This document shows, in pieces, positions 1 through 9,400 of a stretch of DNA of 37,374 nucleotides (positions are counted from its first letter, which is position 1; every line of letters starts with the position of its first letter). Source of the DNA: Wenzhouxiangella sp. (GTDB lineage: Bacteria; Pseudomonadota; Gammaproteobacteria; Xanthomonadales; Wenzhouxiangellaceae); NCBI GenBank assembly GCA_007123055.1, contig SKSJ01000200.1, forward strand, positions 1 through 37,374, given 5' to 3'. The notes under the pieces are model-generated. The model did not search any database. It was given only the letters and a program-made list of their open reading frames with translations, and had not been told where the DNA came from. The position numbers were made by a program, and so were the translations under genes.

Positions 1-90
1 GCCAGCACCACCCTCGAAGACCTGCCGGGGAGCTTCGACAGGCTGCTGGCCGGCGGCGGTCACGGTCGCACCGTCGTGCACATCGGCTGA
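1..90 (+). CDS. C-terminus of a probable medium-chain dehydrogenase/reductase (partial)
   Basis: The window opens inside a gene. Frame 1 is open from base 1 to a TGA at 88-90 and gives 29 residues ending in GRTVVHIG. The pattern 'F-x-x-L-L-A-G ... G-R-T-V-V' is typical of the last helix and strand of zinc-type or quinone-type oxidoreductases of the medium-chain family (YhdH/quinone reductase-like). Only the tail is visible, so cofactor and substrate cannot be judged. It lies 71 bases before the response-regulator start on the same strand. The family call rests on this short tail alone. Confidence 0.45.
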   Translation, partial: ASTTLEDLPGSFDRLLAGGGHGRTVVHIG

Positions 91-161
91 CGCCCCCGTA
101 ACCGGCGGCATTTCGGGTATGATTGGCGCAATCGCACCGAACCAGACAACAAGGGAGCAAC

Positions 162-527
162 ATGGCCAAGATTCTGATCGTTGATGATTCCGAGACCCAC
201 CTTTACTCACTGCAAAAGATCGTCGAAGGCGCCGGTCACGAGGTTGTGACCGCGTCGAGCGGTGAGGAAGGCGTGGAAAAGTCCAAGTCGCACATGCCCG
301 ACCTGATCCTGATGGATATCGTCATGCCCGGCCTCAACGGTCTTCAGGCTACACGCAAGATTTCCAAGGACAAGGAAACGGCGCATATCCCCATCATTTT
401 CGTGACCACCAAGGACCAGGAAACCGACCGTGTGTGGGGCATGCGTCAGGGTGCCGCCGCCTACATCACCAAGCCGGTGGACAAGAAGGAACTGCTCAAG
501 GCGGTCAAACAGGCACTGGGCGACTGA
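162..527 (+). CDS. Single-domain response regulator, PilH/CheY-like
   Basis: A 121-residue receiver domain with no output domain. The acidic pair Asp8/Asp9, the phospho-acceptor Asp52 (in LMDIVMPG), Thr82/Thr83 and Lys104 (in ITKPVD) are all in place, so it should be phosphorylated by a histidine kinase. It most resembles PilH/PilG regulators of the Chp-type twitching-motility pathway, but no pil or chp genes are visible here, so the partner is unknown. The ATG at 162 is preferred over an upstream in-frame one because a GGGAG ribosome-binding site lies just before it and the protein then begins at the first receiver strand (AKILIVDD). A TATGAT hexamer at 118-123 could be a -10 box. The peroxiredoxin gene follows two bases after the stop, so the two are probably co-transcribed. 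Confidence 0.88.
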   Translation: MAKILIVDDSETHLYSLQKIVEGAGHEVVTASSGEEGVEKSKSHMPDLILMDIVMPGLNGLQATRKISKDKETAHIPIIFVTTKDQETDRVWGMRQGAAAYITKPVDKKELLKAVKQALGD

Positions 528-529
528 AC

Positions 530-1012
530 ATGACCATCGCTGTCGGCGAACGTGTCCCGGAGGTCGAACTGACCGTCATGACCGCCGACGGACCAGCGAC
601 CCGCACAGCGACCGAGTTGCTCGGGGTCGGCAAGGTAGTACTGTTCGCCGTCCCCGGGCCGTTCACGCCCACCTGCTCTGCCCGGCACCTGCCCGGCTTC
701 ATCGAACTGGCTGAAGACATCATGGCCGCCGGCGTCAACCGTATCGTCTGCATGGCGGTACAGGATATTTTCGTAATGGAGGCCTGGGGCAAAGCATCGG
801 GAACCAGCGACGCAATCGTCATGGCGGCCGATGGCAACGGCGACTTCACGCGAGCCCTGGGGCTGGAGCTCGATGCTACCGCGTTCGGGCTTGGACACCG
901 CTCCCAGCGCTTCGCAATGGTGATCGAGGACGGGGTCGTACGCCACCTTCTGGTCGACGCACCGGGTGAATTCCGCGTCTCGAGCGCCGAGCACCTGCTC
1001 GGCAAACTCTGA
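530..1012 (+). CDS. Peroxiredoxin of the Prx5 (type II, redoxin) family
   Basis: A 160-residue thioredoxin-fold peroxidase that reduces hydrogen peroxide and alkyl hydroperoxides in the cytoplasm. The active-site signature P-F-T-P-T-C places the peroxidatic cysteine at residue 49. The segment AVQDIFVMEAWG (residues about 76-87) is the Prx5-type motif, in which most members read 'VNDPFVMxAWG'. A second cysteine is at residue 74, at the end of a strand; whether it resolves the sulfenic acid or glutathione does so cannot be told. The ATG at 530 lies two bases after the response-regulator stop, suggesting translational coupling. Its stop faces the DUF2909 gene tail to tail with a 12-base gap. Confidence 0.9.
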   Translation: MTIAVGERVPEVELTVMTADGPATRTATELLGVGKVVLFAVPGPFTPTCSARHLPGFIELAEDIMAAGVNRIVCMAVQDIFVMEAWGKASGTSDAIVMAADGNGDFTRALGLELDATAFGLGHRSQRFAMVIEDGVVRHLLVDAPGEFRVSSAEHLLGKL

Positions 1013-1024
1013 TAGCGTCTCCTG

Positions 1025-1261
1025 TCAGCTGCCGGGGGCTGCGGGGTATCGCACGGGATTGACGCCTTGCGGCTCGATCCAGCCGAGATGAAAGCCGATC
1101 CACAACATGACGACCAGGCCCAGCGACAGGCCTACGCGCCAGCTCAACCGCTTGACCGTGCGTTCACCATCACCTGAGTCACTTACGAGAAAATAAAAGC
1201 TCGATGCCAGAGTATAGAGAATGACGCCGAACGCTCCGAAAATCAGTACCTTGCTCAACAA
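1025..1261 (-). CDS. DUF2909 'twin transmembrane' protein linked to cytochrome oxidase
   Basis: A 78-residue membrane protein with two predicted helices (residues about 3-26 and 44-63) joined by a charged loop containing DSGDGERTVKRL. Small proteins of this type are usually found beside SURF1 and the cytochrome c oxidase genes of gammaproteobacteria, often on the opposite strand, as here. The function is not known; the neighbourhood suggests a role in oxidase assembly or stability. No ATG is available: the reading frame begins with two consecutive TTG codons at 1261 and 1258, and either could initiate. It is divergent from SURF1 across a 39-base gap, so the two promoters must overlap. Confidence 0.75.
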   Translation of the reverse strand: MLSKVLIFGAFGVILYTLASSFYFLVSDSGDGERTVKRLSWRVGLSLGLVVMLWIGFHLGWIEPQGVNPVRYPAAPGS

Positions 1262-1300
1262 TGCCGCTATCCGCTCTGAATGTGGCGGATATTATAGGCG

Positions 1301-2029
1301 GTGTCTGTGGTGAGCAGGACAAGCCCTTCCATCTGGCGGCGTGTACTGCCTCACCTGGCGGCACTTCTGGTTCTGGCGCTGTGCTTCAAGCTGGCGTTCT
1401 GGCAGCTGGAACGCGCCACCTACAAGGATGGCCTGATGCATGACTGGCAGGATGCCCCGGCCGTCATGCTGGATCGTGACGATTCGATCCAGCCCGAACG
1501 CTATGCCCGGATATCGGCCAGCGGCTACTTCGACACCGAACACCACGTGCTGCTCGACAACCAAGTGCGCAACATGCATGCCGGCGTGCACGTCTTCACG
1601 CCCTTCCAGCCGAGCGGCTCGAATCGAATATGGATGGTCAATCGGGGCTGGCAACCGATGCCGCAAAGATCGAACCTGCCCGAGTTCGACACCGCGTCGG
1701 GCGAAGTCACGATCCACGGTCGACTGGCCGAACCACCACGGGTCGGCCTGCAGATCGGTACCGCGGCGGCCCTGGATGCCGAAAACTGGCCCAACCTGAT
1801 GACCTATTTCGATCTCGACAATATCCGCCAGGTGCTCGGCGACCACGTGCAGGACCGTGTCATCCTCCTCGATCCGGATCACCCGGCGCACTTGAGCGGC
1901 GATGAATGGCAGCCGGTCACCTTCGGCCCGGAGCGCCATCGCGCCTATGCATTCCAGTGGATGACCATCGCTGCCGTCGTTTTCATCATCTGGCTTGTAT
2001 TGACCGTCAGGAGCTTTCGCCAATCATGA
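1301..2029 (+). CDS. SURF1 family cytochrome c oxidase assembly protein
   Basis: A 242-residue inner-membrane protein with the SURF1 layout: an N-terminal transmembrane helix (about residues 17-36) that runs into the conserved F-W-Q-L-E-R-A motif, a periplasmic domain with V-N-R-G-W, and a second helix close to the C-terminus (about 219-237). SURF1 proteins help assemble the heme a-containing subunit I of aa3-type oxidases. The start is GTG at 1301; two further in-frame GTG codons at 1307 and 1310 are alternatives. The stop overlaps the ATG of the SCO-like gene (ATGA), so translation is probably coupled. No oxidase subunit gene lies in the window. Confidence 0.9.
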   Translation: MSVVSRTSPSIWRRVLPHLAALLVLALCFKLAFWQLERATYKDGLMHDWQDAPAVMLDRDDSIQPERYARISASGYFDTEHHVLLDNQVRNMHAGVHVFTPFQPSGSNRIWMVNRGWQPMPQRSNLPEFDTASGEVTIHGRLAEPPRVGLQIGTAAALDAENWPNLMTYFDLDNIRQVLGDHVQDRVILLDPDHPAHLSGDEWQPVTFGPERHRAYAFQWMTIAAVVFIIWLVLTVRSFRQS

Positions 2030-2631
2030 ATCGCACCACCATTATCGCCGTGTTCGCGGTGTTCTTCCTGCCTGTAGTCATCGCCGTGCTGATGCACAGC
2101 GATTGGTTCCAGTGGCGCCCGGCCGAAACGCGCAACCACGGCGAGCTCATCCAGCCGCCGCACGCCTTGCCTGATTTCAGGCTGCATGGCACCGATGGTC
2201 GAGTGTCAGAACGCGCCGATTTGCTTGATCACTGGCAACTGTTGCATGTCAGCGCTGGTGCATGCGGCGAGGATTGCGTGGAAACACTGTACTGGATGCG
2301 CCAGGTGCGCCGCGCCCAGGACCGGCACCAGCCCGAGGTCGAGATCACGCTGGTCACCAATCAGCCGGTAGCGACGGAAGTGCTTTCCGAAATCGAAGCC
2401 CTGGAAGCGAATATCCGCATCATTGCCGCTCAGGCCGGACGCGAGCTCATCGACATGCTGCCGGAGAGCGAATCCGGCCCGGTCAGCTACATTCTCGACC
2501 CTCAGGCCAATATAATATTGCGTTACCCCGACGGCTCGGACTTTAACGGCATGCGACGTGATCTCAGGCGCTTGCTGACCTGGACCCGGACCGACTCGCC
2601 ATCGCCAACTCTTCAGCAACCGGACTCATGA
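2026..2631 (+). CDS. Membrane-anchored SCO1-like thioredoxin-fold protein
   Basis: A 201-residue protein with one N-terminal membrane helix (about residues 5-22) and a periplasmic domain. Around residue 80 it carries C-G-E-D-C, a CxxxC arrangement like the copper-binding motif of SCO1/PrrC proteins (usually CPxxC). A thioredoxin-like pattern of strands follows ([26 protein letters not shown]). I infer a role in copper delivery or cysteine reduction for the CuA site of cytochrome oxidase. In Pseudomonas a comparable gene of unknown function sits between SURF1 and the heme A synthase gene; here heme A synthase is absent and heme O synthase follows directly. It overlaps both neighbours by ATGA, which fits a tightly coupled operon. 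Confidence 0.65.
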   Translation: MNRTTIIAVFAVFFLPVVIAVLMHSDWFQWRPAETRNHGELIQPPHALPDFRLHGTDGRVSERADLLDHWQLLHVSAGACGEDCVETLYWMRQVRRAQDRHQPEVEITLVTNQPVATEVLSEIEALEANIRIIAAQAGRELIDMLPESESGPVSYILDPQANIILRYPDGSDFNGMRRDLRRLLTWTRTDSPSPTLQQPDS

Positions 2632-3524
2632 CCGCCACGGCACTACAGCAAACCCGGCAGTTTCTCGCGCTGTGCAAGATGCGGATCGTCGCGCTGATCG
2701 TGTTTACCGCCGTGGTCGGCATGGCGCTGGCCACGCCGGGCATGATTCCACTCCATGCGCTCCTGGCCGGCTCGCTGGGTATCGGCCTGGCCGCGGCCAG
2801 TGCCGCCGCCATCAACCACCTGCTCGACGAACGTGCCGACCGTGTCATGACCAGGACACGCCACCGGCCGCTGCCAAGCAACCAGCTCGGCAAGGCCCAG
2901 GTCATCGGCTTCGCCTCGACCCTGGCCGTGGTCTCGATGGCCCTGCTGTTTACCTTCGTCAATGTGCTCACGGCCGTTCTGACTTTCGCCGGCCTGATCG
3001 GCTACGCCATCGTCTACACCGCCTGGCTCAAGCGCGCCACGCCACAGAACATCGTCATCGGCGGGGCAGCCGGGGCCATACCGCCGGTGCTGGGCTGGAC
3101 CGCCGTAACAGGCGAGATTCACGGCCACGCTCTGATCCTGTTCCTGATCGTGTTCGTGTGGACGCCACCCCACTTCTGGGCACTGGCGATCCACCGGCGT
3201 GAGGATTACGCCGCGGCCAACGTGCCGATGCTCCCGGTCACCCATGGTGTGAAGTTCACGCGTTGGCAGATCCTGTTCTATACCATCATTCTTGTGCTGG
3301 TCACCCTTCTCCCCTGGCTGACCGGCATGAGCGGCCTGGCCTACCTGGCCGGCGCAACCGTACTCAACATCGGCTTCCTCGGCTATGCCATTGCGCTGAT
3401 GAGAAGCGATGACGAGCAGTTGTCCATGCAGATGTTTCACTATTCCGTCGTCTACCTGATGGCACTGTTTGCCTTCCTGCTCGTCGACCATTACCTGTTC
3501 GATACCCCGAGAGTGATCACATGA
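2628..3524 (+). CDS. ctaB: Protoheme IX farnesyltransferase (heme O synthase)
   Basis: A 298-residue polytopic membrane enzyme of the UbiA prenyltransferase superfamily that adds a farnesyl group to heme b to make heme O, needed by heme-copper oxidases. The first aspartate-rich motif is seen as [20 protein letters not shown] and the family signature [11 protein letters not shown] is present, with about nine hydrophobic segments. The length matches the usual 290-300 residues. The start ATG at 2628 overlaps the stop of the SCO-like gene, and its own stop overlaps the gcvP ATG at 3521. The symbol cyoE is used for the same protein when paired with a bo-type oxidase. Confidence 0.95.
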   Translation: MTATALQQTRQFLALCKMRIVALIVFTAVVGMALATPGMIPLHALLAGSLGIGLAAASAAAINHLLDERADRVMTRTRHRPLPSNQLGKAQVIGFASTLAVVSMALLFTFVNVLTAVLTFAGLIGYAIVYTAWLKRATPQNIVIGGAAGAIPPVLGWTAVTGEIHGHALILFLIVFVWTPPHFWALAIHRREDYAAANVPMLPVTHGVKFTRWQILFYTIILVLVTLLPWLTGMSGLAYLAGATVLNIGFLGYAIALMRSDDEQLSMQMFHYSVVYLMALFAFLLVDHYLFDTPRVIT

Positions 3525-6430
3525 CCGATACCCACAAGGCATCGACCCCCTTACACCGCCTCGAGTCGCATGATGACTTCATCGACCGTCATATCGGCCC
3601 GCGCGATGCCGAGATCGCCGCTATGCTCGACACCATCGGTGCCGAATCCACCGAGGCGCTGATGCTCGAGACCATGCCCGGCAGCATCCGCCAGGAACGC
3701 CCCCTGGAGTTACCCCGAAGCGACAACGAGGAGCGCGTGCTCGAACAGATTCGCGGCATGGCCGAGCACAACACGCTCAGCCACAGCATGATCGGACTGG
3801 GGTATCACCCGACCATCACACCGCCGGTGATTCTCAGAAACGTGCTGGAGAATCCCGGCTGGTACACCGCCTATACCCCCTACCAGGCCGAGATCTCGCA
3901 GGGTCGCCTCGAAGGCCTGCTCAACTTCCAGCAGATGGTCATGGATCTGACCGGAATGGAACTGGCCAATGCCTCACTACTCGACGAGGCCACCGCCGCG
4001 GCCGAGGCGATGGCCATGCTCAAGCGGGTCAACCGCAAGAACAAGAGCAATATCTTTCTCATCGATGGCAACTGCCTGCCACAGACCATCGATGTGGTCG
4101 CCAACCGCGCCCGTCACCTGGATCTCGAAGTACGCGTCTGCGACGATCTGGAACAGGCGCTGGCCGAAACCGACTGCTTCGGCATCCTTCTCCAGTACCC
4201 CGGCAGCGACGGCCGGGCCGCCGAACTTGACGACCTGATCGCAAAGGCTCACGACAAGGGTGCACTGGCTGCCGTGGCCGCCGACCTGATGGCGCTGGTC
4301 TTGCTCAAGAGTCCCGGCGAGTCCGGCGCCGACTGCGTGGTCGGTTCGGCCCAGCGTTTCGGTGTACCCATGGCCTACGGCGGCCCGCATGCAGCTTTCT
4401 TCGCCACCCGCGAAGATTACCGGCGCAGCGTCCCCGGCCGCATCATCGGTGTGTCGAAGGACCGCCACGACAACCCGGCGCTGCGCATGGCCCTGCAGAC
4501 TCGCGAGCAGCACATCCGCCGCGAGAAGGCCATGAGCAATATCTGCACCGCCCAGGCGCTGCTGGCAGTCATGGCCGGTTTCTACGCCGTCTGGCACGGC
4601 CCCGAGGGGCTGAAGAAAATCGCCGGGCGCATCCATCGCCATGCCTGCATCCTGGCCCACGGCATCCGCCGGACCGGCTTCGAGCTCGAGCACGAGCATT
4701 TCTTCGACACCCTGTCGGTGCGCGTCGATGAGCCGCAGCGCCAGAAGATCCTGCACCGCGCCCACGAGGCCGGCATCAACCTGCGCGCCGATCGCGAGGG
4801 ATACATCGGCCTGACCGTCAATGAACAGACCCGAAAGCATCATGTCACCGCTCTGCTCGCACTGTTCGGTGACGAGGCGACCGACGTCCTCGCCATCGAT
4901 GCCGAACTGGGCGATGACGGCAGCGCCATTTCCGAATCGCTGGCGCGGTGCAGCGACATCCTGACCCATGAGGTCTTCGGCCTGTACCACTCCGAAACCG
5001 AGATGCTGCGCTACCTCAAGCGCCTGGAAAACAAGGACCTCAGCCTGGCTCACGCCATGATCCCGCTGGGCTCGTGCACCATGAAGCTCAACGCCACCGC
5101 CGAAATGATCCCGGTAACCTGGCCGGAGTTCGCCGAGCTGCACCCATTCTGTCCCTGGGACCAGGCACGCGGCTACCACCAGCTCATCGACGAGCTGTCA
5201 GGCTGGCTGGCCGAAATCACCGGTTTCGCCGAGGTCTCGCTGCAGCCCAACGCCGGCTCGCAGGGCGAGTACGCCGGCCTGCTGGCCATCAAGGGGTGGC
5301 ACGAATCGCGCGGTGAAGAACATCGCACGGTCTGCCTGATTCCCTCCTCGGCGCATGGCACCAACCCGGCCAGCGCCCAGATGACCGGCATGGACATCGT
5401 CGTGGTCAAGTGCGACAAGCAGGGCAACATCGACCTCGAAGACCTGGAAGGCAAGATCGAGAAACATCGCGAAAAACTCGCCGCGCTGATGATCACCTAC
5501 CCATCCACGCATGGCGTGTTCGAGGAAGACGTGGTCACCATCTGCAACAAGGTGCGTGCCGCCGGCGGCCAGGTCTATCTCGACGGGGCCAACCTCAACG
5601 CACTGGTCGGCTGGTCGCGCATCGCCGACTACGCCGACGTATGTCACCTGAATCTGCACAAAACCTTCTGCATTCCGCACGGCGGCGGCGGCCCGGGCAT
5701 CGGCCCGGTCGGCGTGCGCAAGCACCTGGTGCCTTTCCTGCCCGGCCATCCCAGCGGCCTGCTGGGACCCGATCATGGCGCCAACCCCGCCGTGGCCGCC
5801 GCACCCTGGGGCAGCGCCGGCATCCTGCCGATTTCCTGGGTGTACATCCGCCTGATGGGTGCCGACGGCCTCAAGCGTGCCACGGAAGCGGCCATCCTCA
5901 ACGCCAACTACATTGCCAAGCGCCTGGAAGGCCACTTCGACATCCTCTACACTGGCCGCAACGGCCGCATCGCCCACGAGTGCATCGTTGACTTGAGACC
6001 GTTCAAGGAATCGGCCGGCATCACCGAGGAAGACGTGGCCAAGCGCCTGATCGACTACGGCTTCCACGCCCCGACCATGTCCTGGCCGGTGCCGGGCACG
6101 CTGATGATCGAACCGACCGAAAGCGAGTCGAAGGTCGAGCTGGATCGCTTTATCCAGGCCATGATCGCCATCCGTCGCGAGATCGAGCGGGTCGCCACGG
6201 GCGAATGGGATGCCGAAGACAACCCATTGAGGAACGCACCGCACACTGCATTGGAACTGGCCGCCGACGATTGGCCGCATGCCTACACGCGCACAGAAGC
6301 CGGCTGGCCGGTGAAGGAGCTGAAACTGCACAAGTTCTTTGCCCCCGTCGCGCGCGTCGACAACGTTTACGGCGACCGCAACCTGGTCTGCTCATGTCCG
6401 CCGCTCGAAGACTGGCTGGAGGCCGGCTGA
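3521..6430 (+). CDS. gcvP: Glycine dehydrogenase (decarboxylating), single-chain P-protein
   Basis: A 969-residue pyridoxal-phosphate enzyme, the P-protein of the glycine cleavage system. It decarboxylates glycine and passes the aminomethyl group to the lipoyl arm of GcvH. The length equals the fused form (E. coli about 957), with both halves in one chain. The PLP lysine is Lys714 in H-L-N-L-H-K-T-F, followed by the glycine-rich [13 protein letters not shown]. The N-terminal half has the characteristic F-x-x-R-H-I-G-P start ([13 protein letters not shown]). It starts with ATG overlapping the ctaB stop, so it should be translated from the same transcript. The partners gcvT and gcvH are not in the window, and no glycine riboswitch can precede it because the upstream DNA is ctaB coding sequence. 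Confidence 0.97.
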   Translation: MTDTHKASTPLHRLESHDDFIDRHIGPRDAEIAAMLDTIGAESTEALMLETMPGSIRQERPLELPRSDNEERVLEQIRGMAEHNTLSHSMIGLGYHPTITPPVILRNVLENPGWYTAYTPYQAEISQGRLEGLLNFQQMVMDLTGMELANASLLDEATAAAEAMAMLKRVNRKNKSNIFLIDGNCLPQTIDVVANRARHLDLEVRVCDDLEQALAETDCFGILLQYPGSDGRAAELDDLIAKAHDKGALAAVAADLMALVLLKSPGESGADCVVGSAQRFGVPMAYGGPHAAFFATREDYRRSVPGRIIGVSKDRHDNPALRMALQTREQHIRREKAMSNICTAQALLAVMAGFYAVWHGPEGLKKIAGRIHRHACILAHGIRRTGFELEHEHFFDTLSVRVDEPQRQKILHRAHEAGINLRADREGYIGLTVNEQTRKHHVTALLALFGDEATDVLAIDAELGDDGSAISESLARCSDILTHEVFGLYHSETEMLRYLKRLENKDLSLAHAMIPLGSCTMKLNATAEMIPVTWPEFAELHPFCPWDQARGYHQLIDELSGWLAEITGFAEVSLQPNAGSQGEYAGLLAIKGWHESRGEEHRTVCLIPSSAHGTNPASAQMTGMDIVVVKCDKQGNIDLEDLEGKIEKHREKLAALMITYPSTHGVFEEDVVTICNKVRAAGGQVYLDGANLNALVGWSRIADYADVCHLNLHKTFCIPHGGGGPGIGPVGVRKHLVPFLPGHPSGLLGPDHGANPAVAAAPWGSAGILPISWVYIRLMGADGLKRATEAAILNANYIAKRLEGHFDILYTGRNGRIAHECIVDLRPFKESAGITEEDVAKRLIDYGFHAPTMSWPVPGTLMIEPTESESKVELDRFIQAMIAIRREIERVATGEWDAEDNPLRNAPHTALELAADDWPHAYTRTEAGWPVKELKLHKFFAPVARVDNVYGDRNLVCSCPPLEDWLEAG

Positions 6431-6452
6431 GCCTGCGGGCTCCGGCTCATAC

Positions 6453-9400
6453 ATGCGGCAGAAACCGGAACATCGGATCGTGCCCTCGCCGGTCGCTCCA
6501 CTGGCGGGCCTCGCTCTGATCGTTCTGGGCTGGCTGTCACCGGCCGCCGTGGTTGGCGAAGACGCAGTCTGGGTGCGGGTGCACCACGCATTCGACCATC
6601 CGGCCATTCAGCAAAGTGGCGCGGATCAGACACTGGCTGACTATGGTGCCTTCCAATGGGGACGGCTCCCTGCAGATCAGGCCGCCTTGCTGGAGCGGTC
6701 CGGGGGACGACTCACCCGATTGGAGAATCCCTTCGAGCTGCGACTGGGGGACAAACGCATCGACTTGCTCGACATGACAGCCAACGGCCGCTCGTTCGAG
6801 CCCTACCGCGGAGCTCCGGAAGGCGACCTTCACCTTGTCCAGTTCCGCGGCCCGGTGCGCAGCGAATGGTTGCGACGCCTGAGGGCTACCGGGGTGCAGA
6901 TCATCCAGCCGGCCCACCCGTTCAGCTATTACGTGTGGGCGGACGCCAACCAGATCAGTGCCGCTGCCGCGCAGTCCGCGGTACGTGCATCGGCCACGGT
7001 CCGACCGGACTGGCGAATGCAACCCTCCCTGAGGTCGCTCGACGCTCGTCCGAGACCTTCCATGGCGCTGATCACTCGCCATGCCCGTCGCGCCACCCTT
7101 GAAAGAATGCAGGAGAAAGGCGCAAGCATTCATTCGATCACCCGCGAATCAGCCCATTTCGATGTAGTCCACTTTGACCTGCCCGGTCACCGCTACGAAG
7201 CCCTGGGCCGTATTCCCGGTATTTTTACCGTGCAGAGAATTCCCCCGGATGCCGGCCCTCGCGGCGAGATGAGCAACCAGTCTGTTGTCGGTGGCTTCGA
7301 TTCAGACAACATGGTTCCCGGTTATGCCGACTGGCTGACTGCCACCGGCTACGACGGATACGGAATCACTGTCGGCGTGGTGGACAGTGGCGTGGCCGAA
7401 AGCCACCCGGACCTGATCGACAACATCGAGCCTTGCCTCGGCTCGGGAGGCAGCTGCACGGGCACCGCCAGCAACCATGGCACCCATGTTGCCGGCGCCA
7501 TTGCCGGCAGCGGCGCCTCCGGCGTGACCGATGCCCAGGGTTTTCGGCGCGGTCAAGGCTCGGCTCCGGCCGCCGGCATCATCAACCAGGACTACCAACC
7601 CTTTCTCGACAGCAGCGGTGATGGCGGCATGGTGGCCGACGGCATGCTGCACATCATGGCCGATGCAGCCGTCAGCGGCGCCCTTCTGACCAACAATTCC
7701 TGGGGACCCAGCGGCACCCCGCAGGGCTATGACATTCCCACCCGACACATCGACCTGATCACCCGCGATGCCCTGCCCGACCAGCCAGGCCACAGCCCGA
7801 TGCTGGCGGTTTGGTCGATCATGAATGGTTACGGTGACAGTGCCGGGGAATGCAGTCCCAGCTCGCTGGGCACACCCGACGAGGCGAAGAATCTGCTGGC
7901 CGTCGGCTCCACGGGCTTGCAGTCCCCGTCCGGGCACCAGTTGCCAATCGATCAGGTCTACAGCCTGTCCAGCAACTCCGCGCACGGCCCCGCCTGCGAT
8001 GGTCGCCGCGTCCCGGACCTGGTCGCACCGGGGTGTCATACCGACAGCACACATACCGGCAACAGCCACGGCCTCGCCTGCGGCACGTCCATGGCCTCAC
8101 CCGTGGTTTCCGGCGCGATTGCGGTTTGGACCGAACGCCACATCGATCAAACGGGCAGCCCGCCATCCCCGGCCCTGGTCAAGGCGGTATTCATCGCCGC
8201 CGCCAGGAACCTGGCTGGCGGGACCAATGCCGACGGCCATCCGCTGGGCCACCGTCCGGATCGTTTCCAGGGCTTCGGCCGCCTCGACCTGGACGCCGTC
8301 ATGAATCCAGACGGAGGGCACGTCTACCTGATGGACCAGGAGGTCGTGTTCGACGATACCGGTCAGGACTGGTCGGCGACCGTTCAGGCCGCCAACCCCG
8401 ACATGCCCATGAAGATCGTGCTGACCTGGACCGATGCACCGGGACCGCCCAACGGGGGCACCACGCAAGCCTGGGTCAACATCCTCGACCTGGAAGTCGA
8501 CGCCGCCGACGGCAACACCTACCTGGGTAACGTGACCGGTCCCGAAGGGTGGTCCGAGCCCGGCGGCAGTCCGGACGACCGCAACAATACCGAAGGGATA
8601 TGGCTTCGGCCCGACCAGCACCAGGGCACGATCCACCTGAATGTCCTGGCCGCCACATTGGCGGGCGACGCTCTGAATCCCTACGATCCCGGGCATCCCA
8701 GCCAGGATTTCGCCATCGCCTGCTACAACTGCATCGAGGGGGATCCCGTTTTCAACCTGGTCCTGGAGCCCGATTCGGTCCAGGCCTGCCTGGCGGATAT
8801 GAACGAGCCGCTCTCAATCGAAGTACAGGCCGGGACCGTCGGTCCCTACACCGGCACGATCGATCTGGTAGCAGACGGTGTGCCCGCCGACATTGTCAGC
8901 ACGCTAGACCCCGCCAGCATCTCGGTTCCCGGCGGTGCCACCTGGACCCTGGCAGCTGACGAGCACACCGCCCCGACCACCACCCTGGTGACACTCGATG
9001 CCACTGACGCAGACGGCCTGTCCCGAACCCGTGCACTGAGCCTGCGCCTTGACGACACCCTGACGGAAACACCCGGTCAGCAAACCCCGGCGAACAACAG
9101 CAGTGAGCAGCCACTGGCTCCCGAGTTCACATGGTCGCCTGCCGGTGGCGCCGAGACCTACCGGCTGCAGGTTGCCCGCGATCCGGACTTCAGCGAAGTG
9201 ATCATCGATGAACAAGTCCGCAGTAACAGTTTCGTGCCGGAGCAACGGCTCGACAGCCTGACCGAGCATCACTGGCGGGTACGGGCAAGCAATCTCTGCG
9301 GTGCCGGCGACTGGTCACCGACCTGGCGTTTCATTACGCGCCCGCTGCCGAAAATCACCCTGTCGACCAGCGCCCTGAAATTCGTCATGCGGCCCACCAG

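Noticed and set aside
3977-5179. A 400-codon minus-strand frame opposite gcvP.
   Set aside because: It mirrors gcvP codons, has no recognisable motif and no ribosome-binding site.
6429-6442. Hairpin GAGCC-TGCG-GGCTC between gcvP and the protease gene as a terminator.
   Set aside because: Only five base pairs and no T run; too weak to call.
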